Part shown: one piece after another, positions 7,376-14,578 of the stretch
Numbering within the stretch: position 1 is the stretch's first letter
Layout: every line of letters begins with the position of its first letter
From: Caryophanales bacterium UBA6768
Lineage (GTDB): Bacteria; Bacillota; Bacilli; Bacillales_D; Amphibacillaceae
Direction of reading: 5' to 3'
Length of the DNA: 15,463 nucleotides
Assembly: GCA_002453315.1 (NCBI GenBank)
Contig: DKGO01000192.1
Coordinates: forward strand, 1-15,463
Program-made: the position numbers and the translations under genes
The notes under the pieces: generated by a model
Told to the model about the DNA's origin: nothing
What the model saw: only the letters and a program-made list of their open reading frames with translations
Database searches by the model: none

Positions 7376-7498
7376 CTACTAAAATTTGACGAGCTAGATG
7401 CTGTGGAACGGGTAGGGGATGTCAGATCACCTATTTGAATTAGATAGGTTAGATTGGCGTCATAAAACAGTATAAAGCAGAGAGGTAATGACAGGGAA

Positions 7499-8710
7499 AT
7501 GGATATAAATAGTAACCAAGGTCCATTAAAAGGGATTAGAATACTAGACTTATCAACAATGATTGCTGCACCTTTTGGCGCGACGTTATTGGCCGATTTT
7601 GGTGCAGAAGTAATTAAGATTGAAATCCCCAAAAGAGGTGATTCTTTACGTGATATGGGACCTTTTAAAGGGGATGAACCACTAAGATGGCCGACAATGG
7701 CAAGGAATAAAAAATCACTCACATTGGACTTGCGTAAAGAAGAAGGTAAAAGTGTTTTACGGAAACTTGTCCAAAAATCTGATGTCGTTATTGAAAATTT
7801 CAGAACGGGTACATTGGAAAAGTGGGGAATCGGTTATGAAGATTTAAAAAAGATAAATAACGATTTAATCATGATTCGTGTGACAGGCTATGGTCAAACA
7901 GGCCCATATGCTTCAAAAGCAGGCTTTGGCACTCCTGCCACTGCATTTAGTGGCTTTACATATTTACATGGATATACCGATCGGCCCCCGATAAGTCCTG
8001 CATTTTCATTATTGGATTATATTACAGGTGTTTACGTTGCCTTTGCTACTTCCACAGCATTATACTATCGTGATGCAAAGGAAGATGGTAAAGGGCAATT
8101 TGTTGATTTAGGTTTATATGAGTCTGTATTTCGGATGATGGAGTTTTTAGTAACAGATTATGACCAAAATGGAATTATTAAAGAAAGGACACCTGGATTA
8201 AGTGGACATTCAAGTCCAGCAGGGACTTTCCAAACGAAAGATGGGCATTGGGTCGTTTTAGTAACTAGTTCAGATCGTACTTTCGAAAGATTGGCAGAAG
8301 CAATGAATCGTAAGGATATGTTAGAAGATGACCGTTTTTATACCAATTCAGTCCGTTTGCAAAATTTTGATTTAACAAATGGTATCGTTGCAGATTGGGT
8401 AAAGACGAAAAATAGGGATGAATTACAAATACATTTAGACGAATTTGGTGTGCCGGTTAGTCCTATTTATAGCATTGAGGACATTTATAAAAATGAACAA
8501 TACAAAGTAAGAGAAAATATTGTAGAAGTAGACCATCCAAGACTAGGAAAAATGAAAATGCCTGGAATCGTACCTAAGTTCTCAGAGACACCTGGTTCCA
8601 TTCGTAATATTGGCCCGGATATTGGGGAAAATAACGAAGACATATTAAAAGATATTTTGGAAATGTCAGATGAGCAAATAAAAGAATTGGAAAAAAACAA
8701 CGTCATTTAA
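7499..8710 (+). CDS. Family III (CaiB/BaiF) CoA-transferase
   Basis: 403-residue cytosolic family III CoA-transferase, predicted to load CoA from succinyl-CoA, acetyl-CoA or a similar donor onto a free carboxylic acid. Seen: PLKGIRILDLSTMIAAPFGATLLADFGAEVIKIE at the N-terminus, the VIENFRTG segment, VTGYGQTGPYA, and GKGQFVDLGLYESVFRMM. Aligning that last block by eye to formyl-CoA transferase places Glu208 at the catalytic Asp169 position; Glu here seems common in relatives with LYEx endings, but I cannot check this. ATG 7499 fits the family start; its best ribosome site is AGAGAGG, 12 bases upstream. It follows iclR by 123 bases without an obvious terminator and precedes the HMG-CoA-lyase-like gene by 13 bases. 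That pairing points to a 2-hydroxy acid such as citramalate, or a related methylated acid, as CoA acceptor. Confidence 0.9.
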   Translation: MDINSNQGPLKGIRILDLSTMIAAPFGATLLADFGAEVIKIEIPKRGDSLRDMGPFKGDEPLRWPTMARNKKSLTLDLRKEEGKSVLRKLVQKSDVVIENFRTGTLEKWGIGYEDLKKINNDLIMIRVTGYGQTGPYASKAGFGTPATAFSGFTYLHGYTDRPPISPAFSLLDYITGVYVAFATSTALYYRDAKEDGKGQFVDLGLYESVFRMMEFLVTDYDQNGIIKERTPGLSGHSSPAGTFQTKDGHWVVLVTSSDRTFERLAEAMNRKDMLEDDRFYTNSVRLQNFDLTNGIVADWVKTKNRDELQIHLDEFGVPVSPIYSIEDIYKNEQYKVRENIVEVDHPRLGKMKMPGIVPKFSETPGSIRNIGPDIGENNEDILKDILEMSDEQIKELEKNNVI

Positions 8711-8723
8711 ATGGGGTGAAATA

Positions 8724-9665
8724 GTGGTTTTTCCATTGGAAGCAAATATTACAGAGGTTTGTCCAAGGGATGGATTTCAAACTTTGCCTGAAAATATGGC
8801 AACTGAAACAAAAGTAGACATCATAAATAAAATTTTTGAATGCGGATTTAAGCAGGTTGAAGTAACATCTTTTGTTCATCCCAAAGCAGTGCCACAAATG
8901 AAAGATGCGGATGAAGTGCTTCAAAAAATTAACCGACCATCAAATGTCATCCTTCGGGCGCTAGTCCCTAATTTAAGGGGATTAGAAAGGGCAATTAAGG
9001 CCGATGTGAATAAAGTGAAATTAATGCTCTCAGCAACTGACTCGCATAGTCTTAATAATGCAAATGCAAAAACATACGATGCGATGAAGGATTTTGAAAA
9101 TATTGTCAAGGAAGCGGAAGGAACTAAGGTGAAAGTGGGGGCATCAATTTCGGTTGCATTCGGTTGTCCTTATGAAGGGGAGGTCCCTATTGAAAGACAT
9201 ATAGAAATTTGTAAACGATATGAGCAAATAGGAATTAAAGAAATTTCACTAGCGGATACAACTGGAATGGCTCATCCAGTTAGTATTAAAAATATAGTGA
9301 GTCAGTTAAAAGGGAGGTTCCCGGACTTCCATTTTTCCCTTCATCTTCATAATACACGTGGCATGGCATTTGCTAATGCTGTGGCTGGTTTAGAAGAAGG
9401 TATTATTGATTTTGACAGTTCCGTTGCTGGTGTTGGGGGTTGTCCTTACGCACCAAATGCAAGTGGAAATATTGCCACGGAAGATATTGTTCATGGTTTT
9501 GGAGAAATGGGAATTCAAACAAATGTGAATTTGGATAAAGTGATTGAAACAGCAAAGTACATCCAAAAGTTGTATCCAAACAATGTAGATAGTTTTCTAT
9601 TAAAAGCTGGTAAGAGTTCCGAATTGCACATTGCTCCTAAAGGGCAAACTAAATTAAAGGATTAA
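8724..9665 (+). CDS. HMG-CoA lyase-like acyl-CoA lyase (citramalyl-CoA lyase candidate)
   Basis: 313-residue TIM-barrel lyase of the DRE-TIM/HMGL family, predicted to split a 3-hydroxyacyl-CoA into acetyl-CoA (or propionyl-CoA) and an oxo acid. Using human HMG-CoA lyase as guide, every active-site position is kept at a constant offset of 26: R15, D16 and Q19 in CPRDGFQ, E46 in VEVTSF, H207 and H209 in LHLHNTRG, C240 in VGGCPYAP, and N249. HMGL's CHDTYG is HNTRG here, seen in a broad group of HMGL-like enzymes of unproven substrate. GTG 8724 follows GGGGTGA by about 4 bases. With the CoA-transferase directly upstream it forms an activate-then-cleave module, which argues for citramalyl-CoA or a methyl homologue rather than leucine degradation, since no other leucine-catabolic genes are present. 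Confidence 0.88.
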   Translation: MVFPLEANITEVCPRDGFQTLPENMATETKVDIINKIFECGFKQVEVTSFVHPKAVPQMKDADEVLQKINRPSNVILRALVPNLRGLERAIKADVNKVKLMLSATDSHSLNNANAKTYDAMKDFENIVKEAEGTKVKVGASISVAFGCPYEGEVPIERHIEICKRYEQIGIKEISLADTTGMAHPVSIKNIVSQLKGRFPDFHFSLHLHNTRGMAFANAVAGLEEGIIDFDSSVAGVGGCPYAPNASGNIATEDIVHGFGEMGIQTNVNLDKVIETAKYIQKLYPNNVDSFLLKAGKSSELHIAPKGQTKLKD

Positions 9666-9751
9666 AGAAACAAGGGCATGATACTATTAACAGCCAAATA
9701 ACTAAGTTAATGGGCAATTTGTTAATTTGTTTTGTTTCCCCTAATAATATC

Positions 9752-9787
9752 ATAAACCCTTCTCTGAATGGATAGAGAAGGGCTTAT
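9752..9787. terminator. Stem-loop terminator after the catabolic operon
   Basis: A perfect 9-bp stem, CCCTTCTCT (9757-9765) with AGAGAAGGG (9774-9782), has an 8-base loop. It is extended past one A-C mismatch by four A-T pairs (9752-9755 with 9784-9787). The trailing T-run is poor, but the position 90 bases after the lyase stop and the stability support a terminator. Confidence 0.6.
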
Positions 9788-10195
9788 AATTGTGGTGATT
9801 CCTCCTCCCATTTTTTTCTGATATACATTCTTTCTTTTCCTTATCTCACTTAAAAGCTACCTGTTTTTTGATTGAATAGTAAACTAGGATACCTCACTTC
9901 ATCTTTCCAGGTGGGGTTAGTTCAATATGATAACATTCGGGCTTGCCCATTTTACTCTCCTACTAAATCCAAAAGAATTAATGTAACAACAATATGGTGT
10001 TTTTCATTTTAAATAAATACTTCCTGAATATTAACCAGATATTAACCTTGGTATTGTAACATAAGTTTATCAGGTGATTACTCGAGTAGAAAAGGCCATA
10101 AAAGCACTTGGATTCAGTAATTTAAATGGTACCCACTTTGAATGGTGAATTTCCAATTAGGATTAAGAAGCAAAAATGGAAAGGAGCGAAGTACC
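9788..10195. other. Gene-poor AT-rich interval
   Basis: About 400 bases without a recognisable gene or RNA. The only coding-like trace is a 27-codon open stretch at 10065-10148 (ending VEKAIKALGFSNLNGTHFEW-stop) with no ATG or ribosome site. It may be the worn end of a lost gene. I recognise no family, and the rest shows no clear structure. Confidence 0.4.
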
Positions 10196-10246
10196 ATGAT
10201 ATATGTAACAAAAATATTATTGATGAATAGGGGGCGACAAGGATGA
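10196..10246 (+). CDS. 16-codon upstream ORF coupled to the lipoprotein gene
   Basis: MIYVTKILLMNRGRQG starts at ATG 10196 behind a near-perfect AAAGGAG (about nine bases before it). It ends in a TGA (10244-10246) that overlaps the lipoprotein ATG (10243-10245) as ATGA. The layout is that of a translated leader that re-initiates on, or couples to, the downstream gene. The peptide is slightly basic and resembles nothing I know. Whether it is made is inferred only from the ribosome site and the overlap. Confidence 0.4.
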   Translation: MIYVTKILLMNRGRQG

Positions 10247-11145
10247 TTAAAAAGTTAAAGTTATTTCTTATTGCGATAGTTTCACTCGCCATTTTAACAT
10301 CGTGTTCAAATTTTGACATTGATGTTGATTTCGGTTCTACCTTGGATAAGTTTACTAGTATATTTTCATCTGATAATGATACTGAAAACACGGGGGATGG
10401 TAGTAGTGTTGACAATGGCAGAAAGCAAGGAGAAACAACCCGAAATTTTGAAAAAGTTAAAAATGATAATTTAGAAAGGATTTTCCACAATATGGCTGAA
10501 GCTATTAGGCCTGTTGAAAGTATTTCAAGTGTGATTATTTCAGAACAAATGGATGATGATGAGGAATCCCCAATGAAAACAACAACGAGGATGAAAACTA
10601 TTCTTGACCCACTAGTGTTTCATGTAGATTTTGATGGTCCAGTTGAGATGATGGAGATGTATGCTAATGAACACGATGTTTATGCTAATGTACCGGGGCA
10701 AGGGTGGGTAAGGGCACCAGATGATGGGGCCTATTTAAAACACGTTAGTCAACAAATTAATGAAGACCATATTTTGCATTTTAATAACTATCTGGAACAT
10801 TTTGAGGCGGAATCTGATGGTACACATTATATCATTACTTATATTGGTCCAGATGAAATGTTTAATGAGATCTTTTTCAATGAAGATTTGTTGGCAGAAG
10901 TATTTGGTGGGCTATTTACGAGTTTGGAAGGTTTTATTGACCTGGAATATTCGGGTGATGTAACGATGAAAGTGTCCAAGGAGACATTTTTATTAGATGA
11001 ACAATTGATGAAGACACACTCGGTAACATCCATTTTAGGTTTCAAGTTAGAATCTGTAGAGCATACTAAACAAACGTTCACATATGATGATGTCGAACCA
11101 TTTAGTATTCCTAAGGAAGTAATACAAAGTGCGCAGAGTAATTAA
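10243..11145 (+). CDS. Predicted lipoprotein of unknown function (DUF6612/LolA-like fold possible)
   Basis: 300-residue exported lipoprotein. MIKKLK plus a hydrophobic stretch lead to the lipobox LTSC, so the mature protein would start at Cys21 and be anchored on the outer face of the membrane. A linker rich in Asp, Ser, Gly and Asn follows (about residues 24-65), then an acidic domain. That domain contains repeated beta-type stretches such as VFHVDFDGPVEMMEMYANEHDVYANVPGQGWVRAP and an IDLEYSGDVTMKVSKETFLL segment. The pattern of an ordered strand set reading out a 'peptide tested under mild conditions' resembles DUF6612-type Bacillus lipoproteins, but this is a weak visual match. AGGGGG eight bases before ATG 10243 gives the start. 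It stands alone between two terminators, and no partner gene suggests a function. Confidence 0.8.
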   Translation: MIKKLKLFLIAIVSLAILTSCSNFDIDVDFGSTLDKFTSIFSSDNDTENTGDGSSVDNGRKQGETTRNFEKVKNDNLERIFHNMAEAIRPVESISSVIISEQMDDDEESPMKTTTRMKTILDPLVFHVDFDGPVEMMEMYANEHDVYANVPGQGWVRAPDDGAYLKHVSQQINEDHILHFNNYLEHFEAESDGTHYIITYIGPDEMFNEIFFNEDLLAEVFGGLFTSLEGFIDLEYSGDVTMKVSKETFLLDEQLMKTHSVTSILGFKLESVEHTKQTFTYDDVEPFSIPKEVIQSAQSN

Positions 11146-11172
11146 TAAATACAATTCGCGGAAGGTAAAAAA

Positions 11173-11205
11173 AGGTTCTGCTTATCAAAAAGATAAACAG
11201 AACCT
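11173..11205. terminator. Bidirectional rho-independent terminator
   Basis: AGGTTCTG (11173-11180) pairs with CAGAACCT (11198-11205). Inside, past a C-A mismatch, TTATC pairs with GATAA around an AAAAA loop. On the minus strand the stem runs straight into T7, so it strongly ends the fic transcript; it also follows the lipoprotein stop by 27 bases and can serve that gene. Confidence 0.85.
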
Positions 11206-11240
11206 CTTAAGTTCATTTAAAATCAAATTTTCATCTATCC

Positions 11241-11948
11241 TCAATGATTGTTATTTTCTGGTTCTTTACAATCTAAATTAAGTTCAAAGGATTTCATACG
11301 TTTTTTCTCTTTCGCTATTTTTTCTACTGTATAATTTTTAAAACCTTTCACGTCTTCATTTGATAAAAAAAAGAGATAACGCTCTTTATCATCCTTTTCA
11401 ATGACGAAAGGTGGAATACCACTTTTTACTAACAAAAAATTCATTAATAATCTTCCGGTTCTGCCGTTGCCATCGGCAAATGGATGGATTCTTTCAAACT
11501 GTATGTGAGACTCACATACTAATTCAATGATTTCATGGTCCAAATAAGCTGACTTTATACGTAAATTAAGATTATCAATCCACTGTTTCATTTCTAGATA
11601 AACATGACTTGGGTGTGTCGTATTAAAATCTGCTCCTTTGATATAATTAACTTCTGTTTTAAACATTCCCCGTTCATGATGTAACTTATCCATTAAAATT
11701 TGATGGGTTTTAAATATAATGTCAAAATCGAACCCTTTAGCAAGTGTATGATTAGAAAACAAATACTCCATCGCATATCGATGATTATCAATTTCATAAA
11801 CTTCTCTTAATGATAATTTGTTGGGTATCGTATGATGAAGGATGATTGATACCGTTTCAGGTAAAGTAATACTATTGTTTTCAATGGCGTTTGAATGGTG
11901 TGACATACGAACAAGTAAATCATCCAAATATTCACCCGTTAAATTCAT
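11241..11948 (-). CDS. Fic-domain protein (class II, self-inhibited AMP-transferase)
   Basis: 235-residue Fic/DOC protein. The active-site motif HPFADGNGRTGR (H155 to R166) is complete, so nucleotidyl transfer (usually AMP from ATP onto Ser/Thr/Tyr of a target) is expected. S19-N-A-I-E23-N24 near the N-terminus matches the inhibitory [S/T]xxxE[G/N] motif, marking a class II Fic whose own helix blocks ATP binding; this fits the lack of a separate antitoxin gene. The C-terminal tail is charged and shows no added DNA-binding domain. ATG 11948 follows GAGGTGAG by six bases. It is the last gene before a strong leftward terminator and lies 117 bases beyond the DUF2339 gene on the same strand. The target is unknown. 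Confidence 0.9.
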   Translation of the reverse strand: MNLTGEYLDDLLVRMSHHSNAIENNSITLPETVSIILHHTIPNKLSLREVYEIDNHRYAMEYLFSNHTLAKGFDFDIIFKTHQILMDKLHHERGMFKTEVNYIKGADFNTTHPSHVYLEMKQWIDNLNLRIKSAYLDHEIIELVCESHIQFERIHPFADGNGRTGRLLMNFLLVKSGIPPFVIEKDDKERYLFFLSNEDVKGFKNYTVEKIAKEKKRMKSFELNLDCKEPENNNH

Positions 11949-11999
11949 TTGAAACTCACCTCACATCGATCTATACCAGCTTGATATAATGATATCATA

Positions 12000-12030
12000 A
12001 TTATAAGCAAAAATTAATGATTTTTGTAAA
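12000..12030 (-). promoter_or_regulatory. Possible promoter of the fic gene
   Basis: On the minus strand TTTACA (12030-12025) precedes TATAAT (12005-12000) by 19 bases, slightly long. A 10-bp palindrome ATGATATCAT lies just downstream, about 40 bases before the start codon. It suggests fic can be transcribed separately from the DUF2339 gene. Confidence 0.35.
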
Positions 12031-12065
12031 AATATAACAGGGATATTCATTTTTGCTACTACCAT

Positions 12066-14288
12066 TTAAACAGCTTTATTCCCTTTTAGCAATGTCCGTG
12101 AATACACTAGTCCAATAACCCCTACAACGATAAACAGTATAGCCCGAATAACGATAGAGATATTTACTAGGTCAATAAAGAATAATTTTAACAGGCAAAT
12201 ACCAATTAGGATAATACCGAGATACCGTACAATTTTCCAACTATAGCGAATCCCAAGACTAATCGATAAGAATGCAAATAGGAACATCCATATCGTGTGG
12301 CCGATATAAACATAATCGTGCTCCCACATATAAACGTTAACAAAGGCAAAATACCATTTATTAAAGAAGAAAAAATAAACAATTTGTGAGATAACCGCTA
12401 ATACAGGCGTAGATTGTTGTAAATTATTCGTCTTTGGGAATTTCCCTTTAGCCATCATGATAAACAATAATGTGAAAATGATAAGATAAAATACTTCAGT
12501 AAATACGTTAAATAAAAAGATAGGTTTACCTGAAGTGTATATTGTTAATGATGATATGCTGAAAAATAGTCCTATAAAAATAAACTCAATCACTGCAATA
12601 TATGAGACGTAAATTCCGTGTTTCCATTTGTATGCGAAAAATGACATGATGATGGCAACCAACATAACGAACAAGAAAGCATGGTCATATAGGCTCCAGT
12701 CTGATATGGCAACTTTTATATTTAAAACCATATCGGTTAACTTAAATTCATAAATAAGACTTACTAATTGTGCAACTACTAAACTAATGTCAATGCTTTT
12801 AGTTTTTATATCAAATCGAGTTTTTCCATATAAATATATTACATAATAAATGAAAATCATTGTAACAATAAATCCAATCCAGGTTAAATGTTGTAGCGAT
12901 ATCCAGGATTGAATGTTAACTGCTGCAATAACTGATAATCCGGTTAAAACATAGATGAAACTACTAATAATAATCGTTCGAATTGTTTTAAAGTAAAGAC
13001 CAACCCACATCCCAATGGCCCCGTTTAGAAGCAAAAGTAATAATTTACTTTCACCATTTTCAACATTAAAAGATAAGATAAATGCACTGATGGCAAAAAC
13101 CGCCACGGCAGAGAAAATACTTTGGAGTTTAATGTCTTTACGTGAGTATCCGTAGATTGAGAACAACACATATAGTGTTGCTAGAAATCCGTAAACATAC
13201 ACTTCTTGATGATTTTCTAATAATTTTATCCAACCAACCATAAAGATAACATTTGAATAAATGATTGATTCTGTAAAAATAGATCTTGCAATCAAGCCTT
13301 TTACATAAAACAAAAGTAACAGTAAATGTTGAATAAGGGCAGTGAATACGATATACATTTCATTACCCGGTGATAGACCGAAAAATGTATAAACTAATAG
13401 GGTTAAGTGGAAAAGAATAAACGTAATATAATAGCTTAATTTATGCTTTCCACTTAGGGCAATGTAAAACAAGGTTAAAAATAACAGTAAAACGTATAGG
13501 CAAAATGTCCATGTTTCAACTGTTGTGCCTTTAATGAGAAAAGGTAAAAGGAATCCAGCAATCCCGGAAAGGATTGTTAACGTTTCTGATTTAATCTTCT
13601 TAGACATGATGAGCCCTAAAATAATGTACACGAGACTAATCATCATGGCGACAGGATAATTGAGTAAACCATATAAATAATAAGCGGCAGCAGTCACCAA
13701 TATTCCAATGGCAATCGTTCCACCAATTAATGTAACACCAAATAACTTGTGTCCTTTGGCAATGTTTTTCATGCCAATATAAAAAATTAGTACTGACGCT
13801 ATATAACCTAATGCAATCCGTACCCCATAGGATATCCAGCCCTTATCCATTCCTACTTTTAATCCCCAAAGTACTCCGAGAATTAACACGACCATAAATA
13901 CCCGTGGGAGCCAAATGCCAAGTAATTGTTCAAATGAATCATGGCTCTTGGCGGATTTATCTGTTTCTTTAGTAAATTGTTGAATTGGATTCTCAGTCTC
14001 CGGCAATATATCAGTATCTGCCTGTTTAGACTTAGTTGCGCTTATCTGCTTGTCATCAGCTATTTGTTCGCTTTTTTGTTCATGTAATTCTATAGGATGT
14101 TTTTCCATTTTTATGGTTGTATGGTGTTGTTTTTCTACGAATCTCGTTTGATCTATCATTCCATCTTCCTGAAAATCAGATTGCTCGTTTAATTGTTTTT
14201 CCAATGAAATAATTTGTTGTTTTAAGTTTAACAATTCATTTTCTAATCGTTCTACACGTTTTGGTAAATTTTTATTAGAGTCTAACAT
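12066..14288 (-). CDS. DUF2339 polytopic membrane protein
   Basis: 740-residue integral membrane protein of the DUF2339 family (function unknown). Residues 1-37 form a coiled coil with Leu/Ile heptads (VERLENELLNLKQQIISLEKQL). Residues 38 to about 120 are polar and low in complexity, probably a cytoplasmic linker. From about residue 123 (LLGIWLPRVFMVVLILGVLWGL) to the end the chain is almost continuous hydrophobic helices, about twenty or more, with short loops. The first membrane block contains the family-typical KVGMDKGWISYGVRIALGY and KLFGVTLIGGTIAIGILVTAAAYYLYGLL. AAAGGGG seven bases before ATG 14288 supports the start. Length and layout are usual for the family. It has its own extended -10 promoter and no clear functional partner; co-orientation with fic is probably incidental. 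Confidence 0.88.
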   Translation of the reverse strand: MLDSNKNLPKRVERLENELLNLKQQIISLEKQLNEQSDFQEDGMIDQTRFVEKQHHTTIKMEKHPIELHEQKSEQIADDKQISATKSKQADTDILPETENPIQQFTKETDKSAKSHDSFEQLLGIWLPRVFMVVLILGVLWGLKVGMDKGWISYGVRIALGYIASVLIFYIGMKNIAKGHKLFGVTLIGGTIAIGILVTAAAYYLYGLLNYPVAMMISLVYIILGLIMSKKIKSETLTILSGIAGFLLPFLIKGTTVETWTFCLYVLLLFLTLFYIALSGKHKLSYYITFILFHLTLLVYTFFGLSPGNEMYIVFTALIQHLLLLLFYVKGLIARSIFTESIIYSNVIFMVGWIKLLENHQEVYVYGFLATLYVLFSIYGYSRKDIKLQSIFSAVAVFAISAFILSFNVENGESKLLLLLLNGAIGMWVGLYFKTIRTIIISSFIYVLTGLSVIAAVNIQSWISLQHLTWIGFIVTMIFIYYVIYLYGKTRFDIKTKSIDISLVVAQLVSLIYEFKLTDMVLNIKVAISDWSLYDHAFLFVMLVAIIMSFFAYKWKHGIYVSYIAVIEFIFIGLFFSISSLTIYTSGKPIFLFNVFTEVFYLIIFTLLFIMMAKGKFPKTNNLQQSTPVLAVISQIVYFFFFNKWYFAFVNVYMWEHDYVYIGHTIWMFLFAFLSISLGIRYSWKIVRYLGIILIGICLLKLFFIDLVNISIVIRAILFIVVGVIGLVYSRTLLKGNKAV

Positions 14289-14317
14289 TATGAACCCCTT
14301 TCTTGACGCTTCCTTGA

Positions 14318-14326
14318 ATTATATCA
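14318..14326 (-). promoter_or_regulatory. Extended -10 promoter of the DUF2339 gene
   Basis: The minus strand reads TGATATAAT (14326-14318), a TATAAT box with the upstream TG of extended -10 promoters. It lies 29 bases before the ATG, giving a short leader. No good -35 box at normal spacing was found. Confidence 0.45.
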
Positions 14327-14394
14327 TATAAATGTTGAAATATATCCAATCTACAGATAGAAAATCTTCTATGATTTTAAAATTCGCGAAATTT

Positions 14395-14423
14395 TTAGAT
14401 TAGTATGGTTTAATAGTTATAAT
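14395..14423 (+). promoter_or_regulatory. Possible promoter of the gamma-glutamyltransferase-like gene
   Basis: A perfect TATAAT (14418-14423) with a poor TTAGAT -35 (14395-14400) at 17-base spacing. It would leave a leader of about 150 bases, in which I see no clear riboswitch or terminator. Confidence 0.35.
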
Positions 14424-14578
14424 AAGCATTTTTAAAGCAAGATAATATTTGCGGGCCTTATAAAGTGTGATTTTCAATTAACAATGGAAGGAGAAAGTAA
14501 GGGAACATTTTCTATAAAACACAGCAAAATATGAAAGCGATAACAAAGAATTTAATAGAGAAAATGGGGGAAGACATC

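Noticed and set aside
7372..7722. Antisense ORF of 116 codons over the CoA-transferase start, and other antisense ORFs within the enzyme genes
   Set aside because: They lie opposite well-conserved enzyme genes, have no ribosome sites and encode no recognisable domains.
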